From positions 95,266 through 159,265 of the forward strand of contig HF999648.1 in assembly GCA_000434055.1 (NCBI GenBank): a DNA stretch of 64,000 bases. Direction: 5' to 3'. How positions within the stretch are numbered: position 1 is the stretch's first letter; the number at the start of each line of letters is the position of its first letter. This DNA comes from Ruminococcus sp. CAG:488 (GTDB lineage: Bacteria > Bacillota > Clostridia > Oscillospirales > Acutalibacteraceae). This document shows positions 46,690-56,004 of this stretch, one piece after another. Both the position numbers and the translations under genes were made by a program. The notes under the pieces are model-generated. The model worked only from the letters and a program-made list of their open reading frames with translations. It did no database searches and was not told the origin of the DNA.

Positions 46690-47598
46690 TCAGATAATAT
46701 TCTTTAACATTTGGTGAGCGTAAATTCCGCTGCCGTAAATTCCGCTCTGCTGGTCATGCTCGGTAAACATGATTTCAAGGTTTTCCTCCGGGTAAGGCTT
46801 GCGCACCTTTTCATGGACAGCTTTGAGAAGAACGTCCTTCGGAAAGCCCTCCATAAAGGTAACTCCGCCTGCAATTATTGAATAATCGGGATCAAGAATA
46901 TTTATCTCTGTTGCGATAGGAATTGCAAGATCCTTGACAAATTTTAAAATAATCGGTGAATTTCCGTGATACTTAAAAACCTCTCTTATCGAAACATCGG
47001 GGAAATACCTTTCCGCAAGGTATTCAAGTCTCTTGCCCGAGCATCTTGTTTCCGAGCAGCCGATATTGCCGCAGGTACATTCCTCATCAACATCATAAAG
47101 AGGAATGTGTCCAAGCTCGCCTGCCGCACCGTTCTTGCCGGCATAGAGCTTGCCGTTGATGCAGATGGCATTTCCGAAACCGGTTCCGACATAAAAACCG
47201 AGCACGGTTTTAGTATTGTCGATTTTCAGCTTATTCATGTCATTCATAAGGAGAAAATTTACATCTCTGTCAAGAAAAACCGGAATACCGAGCTTTTCCT
47301 GAAGCTTGTCACTGAATCGGATATTGTTGAACCCTTTAAGGTTCGGGGTTGAAATAATTGTCTTTTTATCCTTGCTGACTATTGACGGTATTCCGACCGC
47401 CGCGGCTCTGACAGAATCACGGATTCCGTATCTGTCCATATAATCCTCAATTTCCTTGTGAATTATCTCCACAACATCGCCCGCATCAAAAACTCTGCTT
47501 GAATTTTTTTCAAAGTGACTGATGTTGCCTTCCTCGTCGACTGCACCGAGCCTGAAATTCGTTCCGCCGATGTCAATTCCCAAAGTTAAATTTCCCAT
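46690..47598 (-). CDS. alsK: D-allose kinase, ROK family
   Basis: ATG 47598 behind AAGGAGGTGGACAGG gives 302 residues. ROK hallmarks: LGIDIGGTNFRLGAVDEEG (ATP), a GELGHIPLYDVDEECTCGNI zinc box with C-x-C-x4-C, and GFYVGTGFGNAICINGKL. It phosphorylates D-allose at C6. The neighbouring AlsE and RpiB finish the path to fructose 6-phosphate. Confidence 0.88.
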   Translation of the reverse strand: MGNLTLGIDIGGTNFRLGAVDEEGNISHFEKNSSRVFDAGDVVEIIHKEIEDYMDRYGIRDSVRAAAVGIPSIVSKDKKTIISTPNLKGFNNIRFSDKLQEKLGIPVFLDRDVNFLLMNDMNKLKIDNTKTVLGFYVGTGFGNAICINGKLYAGKNGAAGELGHIPLYDVDEECTCGNIGCSETRCSGKRLEYLAERYFPDVSIREVFKYHGNSPIILKFVKDLAIPIATEINILDPDYSIIAGGVTFMEGFPKDVLLKAVHEKVRKPYPEENLEIMFTEHDQQSGIYGSGIYAHQMLKNII

Positions 47599-47628
47599 CC
47601 TGTCCACCTCCTTTTGGCAGGTAATCAA

Positions 47629-48312
47629 TTATATTTCTGCGCCTGTCAGGGTTTTGAATTCATCTGTCATGATATCCCATGCCTTGCAAAGATCCGGATC
47701 CTTTGAGAACAGTCCGGAGGAACCGACAATGAACACTTCCGTTCCTGCGTCGTAAAGTCGCTTGAAGGTTTTTTGATTGCATGAGCCGTCAACCTCAATA
47801 AGATAGTTATAGCCGTACTTTTCTTTAAGCTCTCTCGCCTCGCTGATTTTATCAAGCATTTCCTCGATAAAAGGCTGTCCTGCAAATCCGGGGTCAACAG
47901 ACATTATTGTAAGCTTATCAATTCTGTTGATATAATGCTTGATTGCCGAGAGCGGAGTTGACGGACTGAGCACAACTCCCTTTTTGCAGCCGAGCGACTC
48001 AATCTTGTTCATGATTCTGAAAGCGTCGTTGACTATCGTTTCGGCATGGGGACAGATATAGCCTGCCCCTGCCTTAGCGAGATTTTCGATGTAATCATCG
48101 GGTGTTGTAACCATCAAATGACAATCAATAGGTTTCTTTGCTATAGTTGAGAAAGCTTTTACAAAATCAGGTGAAAGAGTAATGTTCTTGACGAAGTGAC
48201 CGTCCATTATATCCACATGATAGAGGTCGCATCTTTCGTTGAGGATCTCCGTCTGATTTTTTATATCAAGGAGATCCATGCACATAAGCGACGGATTAAA
48301 CATTGGTTTCAT
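47629..48312 (-). CDS. alsE: D-allulose-6-phosphate 3-epimerase
   Basis: ATG 48312 behind AGAGGTGCTTTTT. The 227 residues follow E. coli AlsE closely: NPSLMCMDLLDIKNQTEIL, YHVDIMDGHFVKNITLSPDF, PIDCHLMVTTPDDYIENLAK, MSVDPGFAGQPFIEEMLDKI and EVDGSCNQKTFKRLYDAGTE. The SLMCMDLL start separates it from ribulose-phosphate epimerase. It converts allulose 6-phosphate to fructose 6-phosphate with a divalent metal bound by His/Asp residues. Confidence 0.92.
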   Translation of the reverse strand: MKPMFNPSLMCMDLLDIKNQTEILNERCDLYHVDIMDGHFVKNITLSPDFVKAFSTIAKKPIDCHLMVTTPDDYIENLAKAGAGYICPHAETIVNDAFRIMNKIESLGCKKGVVLSPSTPLSAIKHYINRIDKLTIMSVDPGFAGQPFIEEMLDKISEARELKEKYGYNYLIEVDGSCNQKTFKRLYDAGTEVFIVGSSGLFSKDPDLCKAWDIMTDEFKTLTGAEI

Positions 48313-48336
48313 AAAAAGCACCTCTTTGCGGTTAGA

Positions 48337-49314
48337 TTATTTCTTGCGAGCTACGAATCTGTCGAGTGCAACGGAACCGATGATGAGCAAGCCCATAACA
48401 ACCTGCTGCCAAACGCTCGGAACTGCGAGAATGTTAAGACCGTAGTTGATAACGCCGATGATGAGACCGCCCATTACAACGCCGAAGATCTTACCTTTAC
48501 CGCCGAAGAAGCTTGTTCCGCCGATGATTGAAGCTGCGATTGCGTAAGTTTCAAATCCTGTTGCGGCTGCCGGCTCAGCAGAACCGACACGTCCGAGAAG
48601 GACGATACCTGCGATACCTGCGCAAATACCCGAGATAATGAATACGATAAGCGTGTGCATGTTAACGTTGATACCCGAGTACCAAGCCGATTCTTTGTTG
48701 CCGCCGAGTGCGTAAATGTTTCTGCCGACCTTTGTTTTCCTTGTTAGGAACGAGAGGAAAAGCGCTACAACGATTGCGATTATCGCAACGATTGGGAGAA
48801 GGTCAAATACTTTGTAAGAAATAATGTTTGTGAATGATTTCGGGAAACCGAAAACTGCGCTTGAGTTTGAGATGATAAGTGTTACGCCTCTGAAAATTGA
48901 TTGCGTACCGAGTGTGATGATGAACGGATGAAGTCCGGTTACGTTGATAAGAAGTCCGTTGATGAAGCCGAGTAAGCCGCCGAAGATTATGCCGAGCAAA
49001 ACTGCAATCAGCGGATTGATGCCTGCGACCATCATCTGAGCCGAGACCATACCGGTCAGGGCAACAACCGAGCCGACCGAAAGGTCGATACCTGCGATAA
49101 GGATTGCGAAGAACTCGCCCATCGCAATAAGAATGTTAACCGAACTCTGTGAAAGAATCTGTGTTATCGTTGCTGTGGAGAAGAAGGTTCCGGGTCTCAT
49201 AATTGCAAGAATTACAAGCAAGATTACAAGGATTCCGAATGTTCCGTACTTCTGCCAGATCATATTAAAAGTGAGTTTTTCCTTAGGTTTAACCTGCTTT
49301 ATTTTTTCAGACAT
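48337..49314 (-). CDS. alsC: Allose/ribose-type ABC permease (AlsC)
   Basis: The 325-residue protein has about eight to ten transmembrane helices, with family marks SSVNILIAMGEFFAILIAGI then DLSVGSVVALTG and SIFRGVTLIIS, GGNKESAWYSGINV. ATG 49314 behind AAAGGAAC is preferred to the GTG 9 bases upstream. It forms the membrane channel with AlsA ATPase. Confidence 0.9.
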   Translation of the reverse strand: MSEKIKQVKPKEKLTFNMIWQKYGTFGILVILLVILAIMRPGTFFSTATITQILSQSSVNILIAMGEFFAILIAGIDLSVGSVVALTGMVSAQMMVAGINPLIAVLLGIIFGGLLGFINGLLINVTGLHPFIITLGTQSIFRGVTLIISNSSAVFGFPKSFTNIISYKVFDLLPIVAIIAIVVALFLSFLTRKTKVGRNIYALGGNKESAWYSGINVNMHTLIVFIISGICAGIAGIVLLGRVGSAEPAAATGFETYAIAASIIGGTSFFGGKGKIFGVVMGGLIIGVINYGLNILAVPSVWQQVVMGLLIIGSVALDRFVARKK

Positions 49315-49337
49315 GGTATTCACGTTCCTTTCCTAAT

Positions 49338-50864
49338 TCAGGCGATATCCGCCGTAGACGCTTTGATGATATTTTCTTCTGTTGCTTCTCTGTGCGGGAA
49401 GGTTTTAACTATTTGACCCTCTCTGAAAACATGGATCGTGTCGCAAACCGCGAGAAGCTCCGGCAACTCCGACGAAACAACAAGGACTCCCTTGCCCTCG
49501 TCGGCAAGCCTACGCATAAGGGTGTAAATTTCACTCTTACTGCCGATATCAATACCCTTTGTGGGCTCGTCAAAAATAATTATCTGTGAATCGGCGGCTA
49601 CCCATTTGCCAAGGATTACCTTCTGCTGATTACCGCCCGAAAGCTCCGTGATACCCTGATCTACGGAATAACATTTGATATTAAGGCTCTTTTTCTGAGC
49701 TTCGGCACATTCTTTTTCAAATTTGCTGCTTATCAGTCCGCCGGCACCGCCGAGACTTGACGCTTTTATAAACGGCAGAATCGAAATATTCTGCTTGATA
49801 TCAAAGTTGTGGAAGAATCCGGTCTCACGTCTGTTTTCCGTAACCATCGCAAGTCCGTGCTTTATTGCCGAATACGGGCTTTTGATGTTGACCTTCTTGC
49901 CGCCTATGAAAACCTCGCCAGACGATTTCGGTTCGGCACCGAAGATTGAGTTCATCATTTCGCTTCGACCCGATCCGACGAGTCCGGAAAAACCGACTAT
50001 TTCGCCCTTATGAAGCTTGAACGAAACGTCCTTTACCTTTCCGTCCTTACGGGAAAGATTCTTGACCTCGAAGATTACCTCCTCGCCGTCGTAATTATCA
50101 GGAGCGTCCTCATGCTGGTAGGTGTTCTGAACCGTTCTGCCGACCATCATCGTTACAAGATCGTCAACCGAAACATCGCTTACCTGCTTTGTTCCGACAT
50201 AAGCACCGTCCTTAAGAACCGAAACTCTGTCTCCGATTTCTTTAATCTCGGCAAGCTTATGCGAGATAAATACAATTCCTTTGCCTTCCTTTTTCAGTGC
50301 TCTGACAACGTCAAAAAGATGCTCAACCTCTTTGTTTGTCAGAGAGGCCGTAGGCTCGTCCATGACGATTACCTTACTGTCGGATGCCAGCGCCTTTGCA
50401 ATTTCGACCTGCTGCTTTTCCGAAACGCTGATATCCTCGACCAACGTTTTCGGGTCTCTGTTAAGACCGATCTTTGCCAGAAGCTCTTTCGCTTTCCTGT
50501 TCATTTCGCCGTAATCAACGACCGATGCAAGTCCTATCTTTTTCATCGGAAGCTTTCCTACAAAAAGATTTTCCTGAATCGAAAGTTCATTGATAACGCT
50601 CAATTCCTGGTAGATAACGCTGATTCCGTTATCATAGGAGTCCTTCGGCGTGAGCTTGCTGAATTCCTTGCCGCCGATGATTATTTTTCCCTCGGTCGGC
50701 TGGTAAACGCCCGAAAGAATTTTCATCAGGGTCGATTTACCGGCTCCGTTCTCTCCGAGCAGGACGTGTACTTCGCCCGCTTGGATATCGAAGGAAATAT
50801 CCTTCAGCGCTGTAACTCCGGGGAACTTTTTGACTACCCCTTTCATTTCAACGAGAGTACTCAT
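49338..50864 (-). CDS. alsA: Allose/ribose-type ABC ATPase, two nucleotide-binding domains (AlsA)
   Basis: The 508-residue protein has two ATPase halves. The N-terminal half has GENGAGKSTLMKILSGVYQP (Walker A), SVSEKQQVEIAKAL (signature) and VIVMDEPTASL. The C-terminal half has a variant Walker A, GLVGSGRSEMMNSIFGAEPK, the signature LSGGNQQKVILGKW and IIFDEPTKGIDIG. This degenerate second half is normal in RbsA/AlsA. First gene of the allose operon after the LacI regulator. Confidence 0.92.
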   Translation of the reverse strand: MSTLVEMKGVVKKFPGVTALKDISFDIQAGEVHVLLGENGAGKSTLMKILSGVYQPTEGKIIIGGKEFSKLTPKDSYDNGISVIYQELSVINELSIQENLFVGKLPMKKIGLASVVDYGEMNRKAKELLAKIGLNRDPKTLVEDISVSEKQQVEIAKALASDSKVIVMDEPTASLTNKEVEHLFDVVRALKKEGKGIVFISHKLAEIKEIGDRVSVLKDGAYVGTKQVSDVSVDDLVTMMVGRTVQNTYQHEDAPDNYDGEEVIFEVKNLSRKDGKVKDVSFKLHKGEIVGFSGLVGSGRSEMMNSIFGAEPKSSGEVFIGGKKVNIKSPYSAIKHGLAMVTENRRETGFFHNFDIKQNISILPFIKASSLGGAGGLISSKFEKECAEAQKKSLNIKCYSVDQGITELSGGNQQKVILGKWVAADSQIIIFDEPTKGIDIGSKSEIYTLMRRLADEGKGVLVVSSELPELLAVCDTIHVFREGQIVKTFPHREATEENIIKASTADIA

Positions 50865-50920
50865 GGTATCCTTCCTTTCTCAATGCTGCTTTACGAAATA
50901 TATTATGTGGAAATAATTTG

Positions 50921-50950
50921 TATATATCGTTGAGTAAAGGTTTACTCAAC
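50921..50950 (-). promoter_or_regulatory. Allose operon promoter with LacI-type operator
   Basis: Arms GTTGAGTAAA (50929-50938) and TTTACTCAAC (50941-50950) are perfect around GG. On the minus strand TTGAGT (50944-50949), 17-bp spacer and TATATA (50921-50926) form a promoter fully covered by the operator on its -35 side. The upstream regulator is of the LacI family, so repression by it is very likely. Confidence 0.75.
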
Positions 50951-50961
50951 AGCTGTTTAAA

Positions 50962-50978
50962 AAAGGGCTGAACCCTTT
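50962..50978 (-). terminator. Terminator of the LacI gene
   Basis: AAAGGG (50962-50967) and CCCTTT (50973-50978) with a 5-base loop, then a T run on the minus strand. It separates the regulator from the operon promoter. Confidence 0.75.
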
Positions 50979-50992
50979 CTTAAATTATTTAA

Positions 50993-51988
50993 TCAGTCCG
51001 TGCTTCCTCTAACCGAAAGCTTAACGGGAATTGTGTATTCGTGAATCTTACCCGTGTTGTTATTGATAAGATCCATCAAAACCTCAACCGATCTTTTACC
51101 GAGCTGATCTGTGTCCTGAATGACCGTTGTTATCGGCGGATCTGAAATCTCGGTATGTGTTATACCGTCAAAGCCTACCAGCTTCACGTCCTCGGGAACT
51201 CTTTTTCCGCACTCTTTGAGGCCTCTCAGTGCTCCGAGTGCCATGGAATCCGTTGTGCAGAAAACTCCGTCAAAATCTACGCCGTCGGCTATAAGTTTTT
51301 TTACCGTGTTCCTCGCATCGGGATAGGAAACTCTGCAAGGAACCATTCTGCTGTCGTCAATCTCAATGCCATATTGCTTTTGTGCTCTGAGGTAGCCCTG
51401 CTTACGTTTGTTAACCGTTGAGTAAGAGTTGACATCATGAATAAGAACTATCTTTCGGCAGCCCTTTTTGATAAGCTCCTCCGTTGCGAGGAAGCCGCCC
51501 GTTTCGTTGTCAGAAGAAACGAAGTTAAATTCAACACCCGGACGTCTGTCAATGTAAACAACTGGAACCGTAAATTCCTTTGAAACTTCGTCGCCCGGTT
51601 TTCTTACGCTGAAATAAATTATACCTTCAACACCCTTTGACTGGAGTGACGCAATATGATGAGATTCATAATCAACATTCTCGTCACTGTCGCAGACAAA
51701 TACGTTATATCCCATCGGGATAACCGTGCTTTCAACCGACCTTACTATCTGTGAGAAATATTCGTTTGTGATATCGGGAATTATAACTCCGATAGTTTTT
51801 GTCCTGTTGGTTCTTAATCCCTGTGCGTTGGGATTTATGGCGTAATTGTACTTCTCGACGACTGCCATTACCTTTTTTTCTGTCTCGGCGGAATACCGTC
51901 CGTTCTTATTAAGGACTCTTGAGACCGTGGCGATCGAAACTCCCGACATTCGGGCTATATCGACCATCGAAATGCTTTTACCGTCCAT
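50993..51988 (-). CDS. LacI-family repressor of the allose operon
   Basis: The 331-residue protein has the LacI HTH (SMVDIARMSGVSIATVSRVL) and hinge (INPNAQGLRTNRTKTIGVII), then a sugar-binding core (DITNEYFSQIVRSVESTVIP, VPVVYIDRRPGV, DGVFCTTDSMALGALRGLKE). Its function as regulator of the adjacent operon is inferred from order (alsR-like in position only; E. coli AlsR is RpiR-type). Start behind ATGGAGAGTAT. Its own promoter contains an operator-like site, so autoregulation is likely. Confidence 0.87.
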   Translation of the reverse strand: MDGKSISMVDIARMSGVSIATVSRVLNKNGRYSAETEKKVMAVVEKYNYAINPNAQGLRTNRTKTIGVIIPDITNEYFSQIVRSVESTVIPMGYNVFVCDSDENVDYESHHIASLQSKGVEGIIYFSVRKPGDEVSKEFTVPVVYIDRRPGVEFNFVSSDNETGGFLATEELIKKGCRKIVLIHDVNSYSTVNKRKQGYLRAQKQYGIEIDDSRMVPCRVSYPDARNTVKKLIADGVDFDGVFCTTDSMALGALRGLKECGKRVPEDVKLVGFDGITHTEISDPPITTVIQDTDQLGKRSVEVLMDLINNNTGKIHEYTIPVKLSVRGSTD

Positions 51989-52011
51989 ATACTCTCCATT
52001 TCGTTTGGCTT

Positions 52012-52027
52012 GGGTAATCGTTTACCC
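52012..52027. promoter_or_regulatory. Operator-like site upstream of the LacI gene
   Basis: GGGTAATCGTTTACCC is a 16-bp near-palindrome with the CG centre typical of LacI-family operators. It lies 24 bases upstream of the lacI start codon. Confidence 0.65.
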
Positions 52028-52187
52028 TACGATCATAGGATAAACCAAACACGAGCAAATGTCAATAGATTTCCCTCAGATTTTTTATTTTTGTGAAATG
52101 TGCAAAAAAACGTGCTTCTTATTTTGGATATAAAGCGCATAAGATAGTTTTTTGTTCAATTCAAAGCGAGTAAACAGTATTAAATTC
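52028..52187. other. Divergent intergenic region
   Basis: It separates the leftward regulator from the rightward sugar cluster. It is AT-rich with no gene. The promoter of the sugar cluster begins at 52188. Confidence 0.4.
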
Positions 52188-52216
52188 TTGATTTTAACCG
52201 CCGCATGTGATATAGT
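52188..52216 (+). promoter_or_regulatory. Promoter of the CDP-sugar cluster
   Basis: TTGATT (52188-52193), 17-bp spacer and TATAGT (52211-52216). The leader is about 55 bases. Confidence 0.7.
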
Positions 52217-52275
52217 AGTATAGGTATTTTATACTGGGAATTTGTATTTAAAAATAATGAAAAGGCGGCGATTTT

Positions 52276-53049
52276 ATGAAAACGGTTATTCTTGCGGGCG
52301 GATTCGGAACCAGAATAAGTGAGGAGAGTCATCTTATTCCTAAACCTATGGTTGAGATAGGCGGTATGCCGATCCTTTGGCATATAATGAAAATCTACTC
52401 ATCTTACGGCTATAATGATTTTGTTATCTGCTGCGGCTATAAGCAGCATGTTATCAAGGAATATTTTGCCGATTATTTCCTTTACAGGAGTGATATTACC
52501 TTCGACTTTACCGATAACGGCAAAATGATTGTTCATTCAAACGAGAATGAGCCATGGAAGGTTACGTTAGTTGATACGGGTCTTAATACAATGACAGGCG
52601 GCAGAGTTAAGAGAGTTCAGAAATATATAGGCGACGAGCCTTTCATGCTGACCTACGGTGACGGCGTTGCAGACATCAATATTGACGACCTTGTTAAATT
52701 TCATAAGGATAACGGACACATTGCAACACTGACCGCCGTTAATATCGGTCAGCGCTTCGGTGTGCTTGATATTGAAAAAGACAATAAGATTTCTTCCTTC
52801 CGTGAAAAAAGCGATAACGACGGCGGACGCATCAATGCCGGTTTTATGGTACTTGAGCCGAAAATTTTCGATTTTATCGACGGAGATGAGACTGTTTTTG
52901 AAAAAAAGCCGCTTGAAACCTGCGCTTCTCTCGGTCAGCTTGACGCTTATATGCATGACGGCTTCTGGAAACCGATGGACACCCTCAGAGAAAAGCAGCA
53001 GCTTGAAAAAATGTGGGCAGACTCCACCGCACCGTGGAAAATCTGGTAA
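52276..53049 (+). CDS. rfbF: Glucose-1-phosphate cytidylyltransferase
   Basis: The 257-residue nucleotidyltransferase has the GGFGTRISEESHLIPKPMVE signature and VNIGQRFGVLDIE, GGRINAGFMVLEPKIF, DAYMHDGFWKPMDTLREKQ. It makes CDP-glucose from CTP and glucose 1-phosphate, the first step of the CDP-3,6-dideoxysugar route. First gene after the promoter. Confidence 0.95.
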   Translation: MKTVILAGGFGTRISEESHLIPKPMVEIGGMPILWHIMKIYSSYGYNDFVICCGYKQHVIKEYFADYFLYRSDITFDFTDNGKMIVHSNENEPWKVTLVDTGLNTMTGGRVKRVQKYIGDEPFMLTYGDGVADINIDDLVKFHKDNGHIATLTAVNIGQRFGVLDIEKDNKISSFREKSDNDGGRINAGFMVLEPKIFDFIDGDETVFEKKPLETCASLGQLDAYMHDGFWKPMDTLREKQQLEKMWADSTAPWKIW

Positions 53050-53076
53050 TAAAGATAACTTAACGGAGTAATTATT

Positions 53077-54129
53077 ATGCTTGATCTTACGTTTTATAAA
53101 GGTAAAAAGGTTCTCGTTACAGGCCACACGGGCTTCAAGGGAACGTGGCTTTGCAACATTCTCCTGCTTGCGGGTGCCGATATAACAGGCTATTCGCTTG
53201 AACCGCCGACGAACCCGAGTATGTTTGAGATTACGGGTCTCGGAGGAAGAATGAATTCCGTAATCGGCGATATCAGAGACTTTGAGAATCTCAAAAATGT
53301 TTTTGACGAGATTCAGCCCGAGATAGTTTTACATCTTGCGGCTCAGCCGATTGTCCTCGAATCCTACAACAATCCGAAATATACTTATGAAACCAATGTA
53401 ATGGGCACGGTCAACATTCTCGAATGTATAAGAACGGGAAATTCGGTCAAATCGTTTCTCAACGTTACGACCGATAAAGTTTATAAAAACGATGAAACTA
53501 TTTGGGGCTTCCGTGAGAATGAGCCTCTTGACGGCTTTGATCCGTATTCAAACTCAAAATCCTGCTCCGAGCTTGTAACCCACAGCTACAAAAGCTCATT
53601 CTTTGCAGATAATCGTGTAAGAATTTCCACCGCAAGAGCAGGCAATGTTATAGGCGGCGGCGACTTTGCGGCAAACAGAATTATCCCCGACTGCGTAAGG
53701 GCAGCAATTAAAGGCGAGGATATTAAGGTGCGAAATCCGAACTCCATTCGTCCCTATCAGCATGTGCTTGAACCGCTCTATGTTTACTTGATGATAGCTG
53801 CGGCGCAGTATGAGGACGCAAGCGTTGCCGATTGGTACAATGTCGGCCCTAATGAGTCCGACTGTCTCACAACGGGCGAGCTGGCAGGCTGCTTCTGCGA
53901 CGCTTGGGGCGGCGGACAGAGCTTTGTTGCCGAGCATAAGGACGGACCGCACGAGGCAAATTTCCTCAAGCTTGACTGTTCAAAGGTCAAATCTGTTTTC
54001 GGCTGGAAGCCGAGATGGACGGCACGTCAGGCTGTTGAAAAAACCGTTGAATGGACAAAGGCATATGTCGGCAATGAGGACATGACGGTATATACCGCCA
54101 AGCAGATAAAAGAATTTTTTAATATTTGA
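53077..54129 (+). CDS. rfbG: CDP-glucose 4,6-dehydratase
   Basis: The 350-residue extended SDR has VTGHTGFKGTWL (NAD binding), the Tyr-x3-Lys pair in DPYSNSKSCSELV, and RAGNVIGGGDFAANRIIPDC, all characteristic of RfbG. It turns CDP-glucose to CDP-4-keto-6-deoxyglucose. It starts 27 bases after rfbF behind ACGGAG. Confidence 0.95.
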   Translation: MLDLTFYKGKKVLVTGHTGFKGTWLCNILLLAGADITGYSLEPPTNPSMFEITGLGGRMNSVIGDIRDFENLKNVFDEIQPEIVLHLAAQPIVLESYNNPKYTYETNVMGTVNILECIRTGNSVKSFLNVTTDKVYKNDETIWGFRENEPLDGFDPYSNSKSCSELVTHSYKSSFFADNRVRISTARAGNVIGGGDFAANRIIPDCVRAAIKGEDIKVRNPNSIRPYQHVLEPLYVYLMIAAAQYEDASVADWYNVGPNESDCLTTGELAGCFCDAWGGGQSFVAEHKDGPHEANFLKLDCSKVKSVFGWKPRWTARQAVEKTVEWTKAYVGNEDMTVYTAKQIKEFFNI

Positions 54130-54143
54130 ACGGAGAAATCGCA

Positions 54144-55478
54144 ATGAACGAAAAAGAACAGTTACATGATGAAATACTCGAAAAGGTAAGGGAATACTGC
54201 GACAAATTTCACAATGTTCCAACCGAATTCAGAGAGGGACAGCGAATCCCTTACGCTTCAAGAGTTTACGACTCTGAGGAAATGGTGAACCTTGTTGACA
54301 GCGCGCTTGAATTCTGGCTCACAGCAGGAAGATATACAAAGCAGTTTGAGAGCGATTTCAGCAAATATCTCGGCATAAAGTTTTGTTCGCTCGTCAATTC
54401 GGGCTCAAGCGCAAACCTTGTTGCGTTTATGACGCTCACCTCTCCCCTCCTCAAAGAAAGAGCGATCAAACCCGGCGATGAGGTAATCACCGTTGCGGCA
54501 GGCTTCCCGACGACTGTTACACCGATGATTCAGTTCGGCGCAATTCCCGTTTTTGTTGATGTAAAGCTTCCGAATGCAGACATTGACGTTTCCATGCTCG
54601 AAAAAGCATATTCAGATAAGACAAAGGCCGTCATGGTTGCACATACGCTCGGCAATCCGTTTGACCTCAAGTCTGTCAAGGCTTTCTGCGACAGGCACAA
54701 CCTTTGGCTTGTTGAAGATAACTGCGATTCGCTCGGCTCGACCTATACAATTGACGGAGAGACGAAATTTACGGGCACAATCGGAGATATCGGCACAAGC
54801 AGCTTCTATCCGCCGCACCATATGACAATGGGCGAAGGCGGCGCAGTTTATACAAACAATCCGCTTCTTCACAAGATTATCCGCTCTATGCGTGACTGGG
54901 GACGTGACTGTATGTGCGAGCCCGGTCAGGATAACCTATGCGGTCACCGATTTGACAGACAGTACGGCGAGCTTCCGCTCGGCTACGACCATAAATATGT
55001 TTACTCCCACTTCGGCTACAATCTTAAAGCCACGGATATGCAGGCGGCTGTCGGCTGCGCTCAGTTGAAGAAGTTTCCGAGCTTCGTCGAAAAGAGAAAG
55101 CACAATTTCAAGGTACTTCACGATGCTCTTGAGTGCGTTTCCGATAAGCTCATGCTTCCGGAGGCGAATGAGAATTCCGACCCGAGCTGGTTCGGATTCT
55201 TCATCACCTGCAGGGACGGCGTTGACAGGAACAAGCTCGTTCAATACGTTGAGAGTAAGGGCGTTCAGACAAGAATGCTGTTCGCCGGCAATCTTATAAA
55301 GCATCCCTGCTTTGACGAGATGCGTGCAAGCGGCAAGGGCTACCGTGTTGTCGGTACGCTCGAAAGCACCGACAGAATCATGAATGATTCCTTTTGGATC
55401 GGCGTTTATCCCGGCATGACGGACGAAAAGCTCATGTATATGGCAAAGACTGTCATCGAGGCGCTCAAAAATGAATAA
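54144..55478 (+). CDS. rfbH: CDP-4-keto-6-deoxyglucose-3-dehydratase (E1)
   Basis: ATG 54144 behind ACGGAGAAATCGCA; 444 residues. It is a PMP-type fold of the DegT group, but the lysine is replaced by His (FYPPHHMTMGEGG), as in E1. Iron-sulphur cysteines are Cys194 (EDNCDSLG) and Cys256, Cys258, Cys266 (CMCEPGQDNLC), the E1 [2Fe-2S] spacing C-x-C-x7-C. E1 removes the C3 hydroxyl and needs a reductase (E3, RfbI/DdhD). No E3 gene is in this window, so a distant or general reductase must serve. Confidence 0.94.
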   Translation: MNEKEQLHDEILEKVREYCDKFHNVPTEFREGQRIPYASRVYDSEEMVNLVDSALEFWLTAGRYTKQFESDFSKYLGIKFCSLVNSGSSANLVAFMTLTSPLLKERAIKPGDEVITVAAGFPTTVTPMIQFGAIPVFVDVKLPNADIDVSMLEKAYSDKTKAVMVAHTLGNPFDLKSVKAFCDRHNLWLVEDNCDSLGSTYTIDGETKFTGTIGDIGTSSFYPPHHMTMGEGGAVYTNNPLLHKIIRSMRDWGRDCMCEPGQDNLCGHRFDRQYGELPLGYDHKYVYSHFGYNLKATDMQAAVGCAQLKKFPSFVEKRKHNFKVLHDALECVSDKLMLPEANENSDPSWFGFFITCRDGVDRNKLVQYVESKGVQTRMLFAGNLIKHPCFDEMRASGKGYRVVGTLESTDRIMNDSFWIGVYPGMTDEKLMYMAKTVIEALKNE

Positions 55479-56004
55479 AATCAAAGCTCTTTTGCAGAAC
55501 GAAAAGCTTAGCTCGCTGATACAGTTTATAAAATTCGGGCTTGTAGGCGTGTCTAACACTGCGATTTCCTACGGTATTGAAATGCTTTGCTACTACGTTC
55601 TTTTCAAGAATACAAAATTTATCGGCATTTTAAATCTTCTTGCGCTTCTCGGCATATCTACCGACGGCAACAATGTTAAAATCGTTATAACGACTGTCAT
55701 TGCTTTTGTTGTCAGCGTTTCAAACTCGTATTTTTGGAACAACAGATATGTTTTCGGCTCAGGCAAAAAGAGCTTTTCCGAGCATTTCAAAACTTATTTC
55801 AAGACCTTTGCCTGCTACGGTATTACAGGCTTGATACTTTCGCCGATAATAAAAATTCTACTTACAAAAATCAGCGTTCCGTTCTTCATTGCAAGCCTCG
55901 GCGCGCTCGTTATAACAATTCCGCTCAATTTTGTCATGAACAAATTTTGGGCTTTTAAATCAAAACCGACAAAGGATGAAAAAAATGAAAATCAGACTTG
56001 CTGA
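55471..56004 (+). CDS. GtrA-family membrane protein (lipid-linked sugar flippase)
   Basis: The 177-residue protein has four hydrophobic helices and the GtrA opening LIQFIKFGLVGVSNTAISYG, with VSNSYFWNNRYVFG and PLNFVMNKFWAFKS. GtrA proteins are taken to flip undecaprenyl-phosphate sugars across the membrane. It overlaps both neighbours, so it is coupled to rfbH and the YerE-like gene. Its role fits with the GtrB-like and GtrC-like genes further on. Confidence 0.88.
   Translation: MNKIKALLQNEKLSSLIQFIKFGLVGVSNTAISYGIEMLCYYVLFKNTKFIGILNLLALLGISTDGNNVKIVITTVIAFVVSVSNSYFWNNRYVFGSGKKSFSEHFKTYFKTFACYGITGLILSPIIKILLTKISVPFFIASLGALVITIPLNFVMNKFWAFKSKPTKDEKNENQTC

Noticed and set aside
50010..50933. 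Plus-strand 307-codon frame antisense to the ABC ATPase gene
   Set aside because: The minus strand carries two perfect ABC signatures over the same bases; the plus frame has no family traits.
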